The notes under the pieces were generated by a model, which was given only the letters and a program-made list of their open reading frames with translations, was not told the origin of the DNA and made no database searches. 64,000 bases of DNA from Actinacidiphila acididurans (GTDB taxonomy: Bacteria; Actinomycetota; Actinomycetes; Streptomycetales; Streptomycetaceae), in the NCBI RefSeq assembly GCF_016918855.1, contig NZ_JADKYB010000001.1:1-64000 (forward strand), written 5' to 3'. Each line of letters begins with the position of its first letter. Position 1 is the stretch's first letter. Shown in pieces: positions 58,267 through 64,000 of this stretch. A program made the translations under genes and the position numbers.

Positions 58267-60060
58267 TCAGAAGGTCCAGCGCTGGTTGCTGCCGCCGTTG
58301 CAGGTCCACAGTTCGACCGGCGCGCCGTTGGCGGTGCTTCCTCCCGTCACGTCCAGGCAGAGGCCCGACAGGGCACTGGTGACAGTGCCGTCGGAATTGA
58401 GGTTCCACTGCTGGTTGGCCTGGTTGTTGCACGGCCAGACGATGACCTTGGTGCCGGGACTGGTGCCCTGGCTGTTCGCGTCGAGGCACATCTGGCTGCT
58501 GCCGCCGTAGACGGTCAACTGGTTCGACGAGGTGCGTGTGAAGATCTGGTTGGAGCCGCCCGAGCAGTCCCAGATCTGCACCTGTGTGCCCGCCGTGGTG
58601 GACGCGTTCGGTACGTCCAGGCACTTGCCCGCGCCCACCGCGTGCAGTTCGCCGCTGGTCCCGCCGCTGGTCGATCCGGTCGGGGTCACGTAGACCGCGA
58701 AGGCGTCGTGTGCGGCCTGGAAGGTGATGGGTACCGTGAGGGAACCGGCCGACGTGCTCAGGTTCTGGTTGTAGACCACCTGCGGGGCGCCCAGGGGCGC
58801 CTGGTCGGGGATGCGCTCCACGGTGACGTTGACGCTGCCGTTGCCGGCCAGCCACGGCACGGAAGACAATCCGGCGAAGGTGACGGAGGCAGCGCCGGTG
58901 TAGCCGTTGCTGTCACCGATGACGGCGACGGCGCGCTTGGCCGCGCTGTCCTCCGAGGCGGAGATCGCCGTGCTGTCGACCTGGCCGGAGGTGCCGACCA
59001 GGGTGCCGGTCAGGTCGGCGTAGGTGCGCAGGGCCCACCAGTTGCCGTTCGGCTGCCAGGTGCCGCCGGACTGGGTCAGCACGCCGGTCAGGTTGGGGGT
59101 CATGCAGCAGACCCAGTTGCCGCGCATCGCGTTGGTGTATCCGGACTGTGCGAAGCGCGCCAGGTACCAGGCGGTGACGCCGGCGGTCTGCCGGTCGGCG
59201 GGCTGGTATTCGTTGGCGGACAGCGGCCGCGCCGGGATGCCCGCCGCCGACAGCGCGTTGTTGATCGACTGGGACACGGTGACCGGGTCGTCGACGTCGC
59301 CCTCGTCGTGGTTGGTGATCATGTCGGGGACGGTTCCGGCGGCTTTGACGTGGGCCAGCCACGTGCTCCATTCGCCGGGATTGGACTGGGGGGTGAAGGC
59401 GAGGGACGGGCCGACGATCTTCGCGTTCGGGGCGATGCGGCGGATCTCCCGGTAGGCGGTGTCCCACATCTGGAAGTACTGGGGGCTGTTCATGCCCCGG
59501 GTCCAGAACACGGAGATGTCCGGTTCGTTGTAGATGTCGTAGGCGAAGGGCAGGCCGGAGGCCTGGAGGGCGCCGACGGTGGAGTCGATGAAGCTGATCC
59601 AGTTGGAGCAGTTCCCGTTGTCGCAGGGGTACGTCTCGTTCGAGGGCTGGCCGCCGTTGTTGCCCCACAGGTCGCTGACCAGGACCTGGTACTCGGCGTG
59701 GTAGGGCGGCTGGGTCAGCCGTCGGGCCTGCGCGACGATCGAGTCGATGTCGGCCTTGGTCGCCGAGCCGTAGCTGTAGTTGTCCTTGATCCAGCCGCCG
59801 GAGAACCATCCGCCGCCGCGGAAGGCGTTGATGCCCAGGGGCTGCAGGTACTGGTCGGCGGGCTGGGTGCCGTCCTGGCTGACACCGTAGAGGAACCCTT
59901 CGCCGACGCCGGTGGCCGGGCCTCGCGTCTGCGCCAGGTCGACGCTCAGCGTTTTGGTCGCGGCCGATGCGCCGTGCGCCGGTGCCACGAGCATGAACGC
60001 GGCCGTGAGCAGGGTGGCCGCCGCGGCGGTGAGCCGGCCGCGCTTGGATGTCGTCCTCAT
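58267..60060 (-). CDS. secreted clan GH-A glycosidase (GH39-like) with ricin-type lectin domain
   Basis: 597 residues: signal peptide (1-33), then a TIM-barrel domain with the acid/base Glu179 in YDIYNEPDIS and the likely nucleophile Glu284 in LSANEYQP, the NEP/NEY pattern of clan GH-A. A beta-sandwich (about 370-465) follows, then a ricin B trefoil (about 472-597) with DCSGGSNQIF, CNNQANQQW and CNGGSNQRW repeats. The closest group by eye is GH39 (xylosidase/arabinosidase-like), but GH30 or GH5 relatives cannot be excluded, so the substrate is uncertain. The stop lies 26 bases from the SDR relic's stop. The GH63-like gene lies just upstream on the same strand. Confidence 0.8.
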   Translation of the reverse strand: MRTTSKRGRLTAAAATLLTAAFMLVAPAHGASAATKTLSVDLAQTRGPATGVGEGFLYGVSQDGTQPADQYLQPLGINAFRGGGWFSGGWIKDNYSYGSATKADIDSIVAQARRLTQPPYHAEYQVLVSDLWGNNGGQPSNETYPCDNGNCSNWISFIDSTVGALQASGLPFAYDIYNEPDISVFWTRGMNSPQYFQMWDTAYREIRRIAPNAKIVGPSLAFTPQSNPGEWSTWLAHVKAAGTVPDMITNHDEGDVDDPVTVSQSINNALSAAGIPARPLSANEYQPADRQTAGVTAWYLARFAQSGYTNAMRGNWVCCMTPNLTGVLTQSGGTWQPNGNWWALRTYADLTGTLVGTSGQVDSTAISASEDSAAKRAVAVIGDSNGYTGAASVTFAGLSSVPWLAGNGSVNVTVERIPDQAPLGAPQVVYNQNLSTSAGSLTVPITFQAAHDAFAVYVTPTGSTSGGTSGELHAVGAGKCLDVPNASTTAGTQVQIWDCSGGSNQIFTRTSSNQLTVYGGSSQMCLDANSQGTSPGTKVIVWPCNNQANQQWNLNSDGTVTSALSGLCLDVTGGSTANGAPVELWTCNGGSNQRWTF

Positions 60061-60128
60061 CGAATCTCCTGATGCCGGCGCAATGCGGCGCTCGGTGGGT
60101 GGGGGGAAGCAGGTGAAGCGATGACGTG

Positions 60129-62039
60129 CTACCTCCGTGTCTGCTCGGCCTCTCGACGGGCACGGTCGTCGGCGAGCAGGAGGTAGGCGCTCGCGGTCCA
60201 GGTGTACGCGCGGTCACGCAGTCCTTCACCGGTGAGGGCGTCGAAGTTCTCGGCGAAGCCGGACTTCTCGCACAGCGACAGGAAGCGTCGGCTGATGTCG
60301 TCGGCGAGGTCGGTGTGGCCGGCGCGGCGCAGGCCGTCCTCGATGAGCACCGTGGAGGGTGCCCAGATCGGGCCGCGCCAATAGCCGTCGGCCCGGTAGT
60401 GCGGCGAGTCGGGGTGCTCGGTGGCCAGGCCGTAGGGCGTGAGGTGGGAGGCGATCCGCTCGGCGAGCCGTTCGCCGATCTCGCGCGGCAGGCGCTCGCC
60501 CAGCACGATCGGCATCAGGTCCAGGAGACTGCGGCTCGCGGACAGCCCACCGCCGTAGGGCGAACCGCTGCGGAAGCGGCCGCCCGACCACAGGAGCTCG
60601 ACAAGGGCCTCCTGAAGTGAGTCCGCGGCGCGAAGCCACCGCTCGGCCTCCTCGCGCTTGCCCAGCGCCCGGGCCAGCTCGGACAGTTCGGCCGACTGGA
60701 GTACGAGGAAGGCGGTCAGGTCCGCGGTGACCGCCACGCGCCCGGTGCGGAATGTGGTGGCGTTGTCCCAGCCGCTGTCGTTGCCGTGCTGGTAGTGGGG
60801 GAGCCGCCGGCCGGGGGCGGTGCGGGCGGTGAGCCAGAAGTCCGTCCAGCGCGCCAGGCTCCCGTAGACCTCGGTGAGGTGCTGTGCCGTCGGCGGCCGG
60901 GGCAGCCGTTCGCGCAGCCGGCGCAGCGCCCAGCCGTGGACGGGCGGTTTCACGAAGTTGTAGAGGACCTCGGAGTGGGTGACCGAATCCGGCAGGGCGC
61001 CGCTGTCGTCCTGGTGGTCGAACGGCAGTCGGAACTGGTGCCAGGCCAGGTCCGGCAGGCCGGGGGCCAGGGCGAGGGCGTTGAAGCAGTGGTCCCAGCT
61101 CCACACCTTGTCCATCCAGTGCTTCGACATCAGGACGGCGGGGCGCCGTACGAAGCCGGCCGGGCGTACGGTGGCCGACCACAGGACGTACGCGGCCAGT
61201 TCGGCGGCCGGGGCCACGTCCGCCGGGCCCGCGGTGACCGCTTCGGCGAAGGTGCGGAACGCCTCCTCGCCGCGAGCCGCGACGGCGGCGAACGCACCGT
61301 CGGGCAGGTACGGCCGCCGGGCGCTCTCGATCTCCTCGACGGCGGCTTCCCACTCGTCGGCGCCGGACAGGACGACGCTGCGGACCGCCGTGCCCAGAGC
61401 CTCGGCGCCCTCGGCGGCGGCGACCCCCTTCAGGAGGGTGATCCGGTAGCGACGGCCGGTCTCGTAGGAGGTGAAGTGGAAGGAGCCGTCGACGGGGTCG
61501 CGGTAGAAGTAGGTGCCGCTGAACGGCGTCAGTTCCGCGGCGGCGGCGCGGATCAGCAGGCCCAGCCCGCGGCCGAGCAGCCGGACGGTGTCGCAGCTCT
61601 CGTACGCCAGTTGGACCTGCCCGGTCTCTCCCTGCCAGGTCAGGCGAGCGGGCGTGGCGTGCCAGGTGCTCCGGGCGACGCCGCCGGTCCCGGGGTGGAC
61701 CGGCGTCAGGCGCAGCACCGCGTGCATGCCGCCTTGGTGCGAGACCAGATGCAGGTCTTCGGCCTGCCTGTGCGGGGCGACGACCGGTGAGATGCCGAAC
61801 CACGACCCGTGGTGGCTGAACGGTATCTCCTGAACGGGGAAGGCGGGGCCGGCGGGGAAGGCGGGGCCGGCGGGGGAGTCGGGGCCGGCAGGGGTGTCGG
61901 GGCTGTCGGCCGTCAACGGGGACTCGGTCCTTTCCGCGACGACCGGTTCCCGACCGGGGCCGGACCGGCGCCCGCGGTCTTCAGGAGGTACGTCGGGGGT
62001 GTCGCCCCGCTGTCCGACCGGCAGGGCCTCGCCGTTCAT
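60129..62039 (-). CDS. cytosolic GH63-like alpha-glucosidase / mannosylglycerate-type hydrolase
   Basis: 636 residues. A Pro/Gly-rich leader with repeated AGPAFP-like units (about 45-70) precedes a beta-sandwich and an (alpha/alpha)6 barrel. KVWSWDHCFNALAL, FDHQDDSGALPDS and GYWRGPIWAPSTVLIEDGLRR match the clan GH-G/GH63 barrel, and FAENFDALTGEG carries the likely base Glu near the C-terminus. No signal peptide, so it acts on imported oligosaccharides (alpha-glucosides, glucosylglycerate or mannosylglycerate are options). The ATG at 62039 follows AGGGAGGG. Divergent from a LacI regulator, with two matching operators in the 282-base gap; this is a clear regulator-target pair. Confidence 0.8.
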   Translation of the reverse strand: MNGEALPVGQRGDTPDVPPEDRGRRSGPGREPVVAERTESPLTADSPDTPAGPDSPAGPAFPAGPAFPVQEIPFSHHGSWFGISPVVAPHRQAEDLHLVSHQGGMHAVLRLTPVHPGTGGVARSTWHATPARLTWQGETGQVQLAYESCDTVRLLGRGLGLLIRAAAAELTPFSGTYFYRDPVDGSFHFTSYETGRRYRITLLKGVAAAEGAEALGTAVRSVVLSGADEWEAAVEEIESARRPYLPDGAFAAVAARGEEAFRTFAEAVTAGPADVAPAAELAAYVLWSATVRPAGFVRRPAVLMSKHWMDKVWSWDHCFNALALAPGLPDLAWHQFRLPFDHQDDSGALPDSVTHSEVLYNFVKPPVHGWALRRLRERLPRPPTAQHLTEVYGSLARWTDFWLTARTAPGRRLPHYQHGNDSGWDNATTFRTGRVAVTADLTAFLVLQSAELSELARALGKREEAERWLRAADSLQEALVELLWSGGRFRSGSPYGGGLSASRSLLDLMPIVLGERLPREIGERLAERIASHLTPYGLATEHPDSPHYRADGYWRGPIWAPSTVLIEDGLRRAGHTDLADDISRRFLSLCEKSGFAENFDALTGEGLRDRAYTWTASAYLLLADDRARREAEQTRR

Positions 62040-62130
62040 GGCACCCTCCCTTTCGCCGCCACCCGCCGCACGGGCAGGGGTGCCGGCACGGCGGCCGCTC
62101 CCGCCGCGACGGCGTTTCGTATCCGGAGTG

Positions 62131-62142
62131 CGAATCGGTTCG
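62131..62142. promoter_or_regulatory. LacI-type operator, copy 1 (GH63 side)
   Basis: CGAATCGGTTCG is nearly symmetrical (CGAA/TTCG arms). The flanking bases (GCGAATCGGTTCG then C after one base) recur in inverted orientation at 62267-62278. It lies 92 bases upstream of the GH63 start. Confidence 0.7.
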
Positions 62143-62266
62143 ACCGCGAACGTAGAACCCGCACCCAGACCCGTCAAGACTGCGGGTGCCCCTGTCTGCC
62201 TGCCATGTGACGATGGCGGGTCCACGGGCGGGGCCCGGAGCAGGGCGTTCCTGGAGCCTCGGGCGC

Positions 62267-62278
62267 CGAACCGATTCG
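62267..62278. promoter_or_regulatory. LacI-type operator, copy 2 (regulator side)
   Basis: CGAACCGATTCG is the exact reverse complement of copy 1, centred 136 bases away and 44 bases before the LacI start. Paired operators at this distance permit looping and autoregulation. Confidence 0.7.
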
Positions 62279-62321
62279 CGCGCAGTACCATGGCCATGCG
62301 CAAGTAGCGCTGAGGAGTCGC

Positions 62322-63365
62322 ATGAACATCGGGGAGATCGCGCGGCGGGCGGGTGTGTCGCGCAGCACGGTGTCGTACGCCCTCAGTGGCAAGCGGCCCG
62401 TGGCGCCCGGCACGCGCAAGCGCATCCAGGACGTGATCGACGAATCGGGCTACCGGCCCAACGCGACCGCCAGGGCGCTCAAGGAGGGCCGCACCCGGAC
62501 CATCGGCCTGGTGATCCCGCCTGCGGGCAATCGGCTGACGCACATGCAACTGGACTTCGTGGCCAGTGTGGTCGACGCCGCCGCCCGCGCGGACCTGGAC
62601 GTCCTGCTCTCACCGTCCGGCGGCGACCACGACCGGTCCTTCGAGCGGCTGGTCTCAGAAGGCCGGGTCGACGGGGTCATCCTGATGGAGATCCGGCTGG
62701 AGGACGCCCGCGTGGGCAGGCTCCAGGAGGCACGACTGCCCTTCGTCGGCATCGGCCGCACCGCCGGCGACGAGCAGATGTGCTGGATCGACATCGACTA
62801 CGCCGGCCTGATCCAGCACACCGTCCGGCACCTCGCAGACCTCGGGCACCGCAGGGTGGCCCTGGTCAACCGCTCGCCGGAACTCCTCGCCGCGGGCTAC
62901 GGTCCGGCCCACAGGGCCCGGGAGGGTTTCGCCGCCGCCACCGCGGAACGCGGCCTCGACGGCGTGGAGGTGCCGTGCGGCGACGACGCCCGCTCCGGCC
63001 AGGAGTGCCTGGAGGAGCTTCTGCGCGCCCACCCGGACCTGACCGCCGTCACCACGATCAACGAGGCCGCGCTGCCCGGCATTCAACGGGCGCTGGACGA
63101 CGCCGGCCTGACCGTGCCGTACGACTTCTCGGTGACCGGTGTGGCGGCCCTGCCCTGGGCCGAGGACTTCCGCCCGCCGCTCACCGCAGCCGACGTCCCC
63201 GCTCTGGACATGGGCGACAAGGCCGTGTCCCTGCTGGTCGAACGCATCGCTGTGCCTCTCACGCCGCCCCGGCACATCCTCCTCGCGCCACCCATCTCGC
63301 TGCGCTCCAGCACGGGCGCCGTGCCCTCGCACCGTCTCCCGGATGTCGTCGGGCGACGTGGATGA
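62322..63365 (+). CDS. LacI-family transcriptional repressor
   Basis: 347 residues. The N-terminal helix-turn-helix (IGEIARRAGVSRSTVSYAL, 3-21) and hinge (YRPNATARALKEGRT) are typical, followed by a periplasmic-binding-protein-like sensor (TIGLVIP from about 60 onward). It should bind the two CGAATCGGTTCG-type operators in the intergenic region and repress both itself and the divergent GH63-like gene until a sugar ligand binds. ATG follows TGAGGAG. Regulators like this could also act on other CAZyme genes, but the operator sequence is not repeated elsewhere in the window as far as I can see. Confidence 0.9.
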   Translation: MNIGEIARRAGVSRSTVSYALSGKRPVAPGTRKRIQDVIDESGYRPNATARALKEGRTRTIGLVIPPAGNRLTHMQLDFVASVVDAAARADLDVLLSPSGGDHDRSFERLVSEGRVDGVILMEIRLEDARVGRLQEARLPFVGIGRTAGDEQMCWIDIDYAGLIQHTVRHLADLGHRRVALVNRSPELLAAGYGPAHRAREGFAAATAERGLDGVEVPCGDDARSGQECLEELLRAHPDLTAVTTINEAALPGIQRALDDAGLTVPYDFSVTGVAALPWAEDFRPPLTAADVPALDMGDKAVSLLVERIAVPLTPPRHILLAPPISLRSSTGAVPSHRLPDVVGRRG

Positions 63366-63618
63366 CGCCGTTCCCGGGCCCCTGCGGTCCTCGGCGGTGG
63401 GCTCCGCGCCCCACCATGACATGGGATGAATTCATAGGGCCGGACTCGATTTCCCGCCCGGCGAAACGGCGCTCGCGGCGCGAAAACAGCTGACTGTCCC
63501 CTCGAAGCTGCGGGGATCGCGAGGAGTTGCCCGTTGGGACGCTCAATGCATCTCTTCTCGGACATGGGATGACCCTGTTACGCTCGTCGGGCGCCGGCAG
63601 GGGAGTGTGGGTCGATCG

Positions 63619-64000
63619 ATGTCGCTGACCGACAAAGCCATCGCACGCATCAGGGAGCTCATCCGGTCCGGGGAGCTCCCGCCAGGGGCGAAACTGCCGC
63701 CGGAACAGCAGCTTGCCTCCGATCTGGGGCTTTCCCGCAACTTGATGCGCGAGGCGGTCAAAGCGCTGGTGATGGCACGCGTCCTGGAGATCCGGCGGGG
63801 GGACGGCACCTATGTCACGAGTCTTGAGCCGGAACTGCTGCTGGAAGGCCTCGGCTGGGCGGTGGAACTGCTGCGCGGCGACAAGCTCCTCGAACTGACC
63901 GAAGTCCGGCGGCTCTTCGAGCCGATCGCCACAGGGCTCGCCGCCGGCCGGATCTCCGAGGAGGACCTCGCGGGGGTCAAACACCACCTGGACGCCATGA
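63619..64000 (+). CDS. FadR/GntR-family regulator, cut by window end
   Basis: The first 127 codons are visible, and the frame is open to the last base. The winged helix reads IRELIRSGELPPGAKLPPEQ, LASDLGLSRNLMREAVKAL and RRGDGTYVTS; after it a helical FCD-type effector domain begins (LTEVRRLFEPIATGLAAGRI). This is a FadR-subfamily repressor of a metabolic operon presumably lying beyond the window. No strong ribosome site precedes the ATG (GGGTCGATCG). Confidence 0.85.
   Translation, partial: MSLTDKAIARIRELIRSGELPPGAKLPPEQQLASDLGLSRNLMREAVKALVMARVLEIRRGDGTYVTSLEPELLLEGLGWAVELLRGDKLLELTEVRRLFEPIATGLAAGRISEEDLAGVKHHLDAM

Overview
The window is very GC-rich. It has GTG starts, G/C third codon positions, rare TTA codons, leaderless promoters, many HxlR, GntR and LacI regulators, ANTAR/PP2C/STAS signalling proteins and a WXG100 secretion pair. 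Together these point to a chromosomal (probably arm-like, accessory) segment of a Streptomyces or close relative. I see no rRNA, tRNA, CRISPR array or complete insertion sequence.

Layout. 0.1-9.4 kb: aldehyde dehydrogenase, GH9 glycosidase, a TIGR01777-type epimerase, a coupled methyltransferase/two-helix membrane protein pair, a secreted SGNH hydrolase with a ricin-type lectin, and a TauE-type permease. 9.4-15.9 kb: a decayed GH97-CBM35 gene, an aminoglycoside-phosphotransferase-like kinase, an HxlR regulator, an MFS pump whose leaderless promoter lies inside a 25-bp perfect inverted repeat, an alpha/beta hydrolase and a large protein I do not recognise. 16-24.2 kb: a secreted GH87 alpha-1,3-glucanase, then a sialic-acid module (GntR regulator, NanT-type transporter, NanA-type lyase, sialidase). 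24.3-28.1 kb: an ECF sigma factor with a membrane partner, then an operon of a flavohaemoglobin-type protein and a bacterial nitric oxide synthase. 28.5-41 kb: S53 protease, a repeat-rich spacer, a large LuxR (LAL) regulator, GH92 mannosidase, an HxlR/NmrA redox pair and a YncE-phosphoesterase fusion. 41.3-47.4 kb: three consecutive secreted enzymes with ricin lectin modules (GH59 galactosylceramidase-like, SGNH esterase, GH27 alpha-galactosidase). 47.7-55.4 kb: a four-gene signalling run (multi-HAMP hybrid histidine kinase, ANTAR/GAF/PAS/PP2C phosphatase, HATPase anti-sigma, STAS anti-anti-sigma). 55.4-57.5 kb: a WXG100 protein, a candidate polymorphic toxin and a candidate immunity protein. 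57.7-64 kb: an SDR relic, a GH-A clan glycosidase with lectin module, a cytosolic GH63-like glucosidase divergent from its probable LacI repressor, and the start of a FadR-type regulator cut by the window edge.

Theme. The window is a glycan-foraging neighbourhood. Sialidase, mannosidase, galactosylceramidase-like, alpha-galactosidase, alpha-1,3-glucanase and other glycosidases are mostly secreted and lectin-tagged, and many are preceded by their own palindromic candidate operator. TTA codons at the very start of the GH59 gene (codon 11) and of nanT (codon 7) suggest that part of this capacity is tied to bldA and so to development. The less ordinary elements are the NOS-flavohaemoglobin operon, the WXG100 toxin trio, the leaderless promoter inside a long operator, and a 102-nt hairpin at 47.4 kb.
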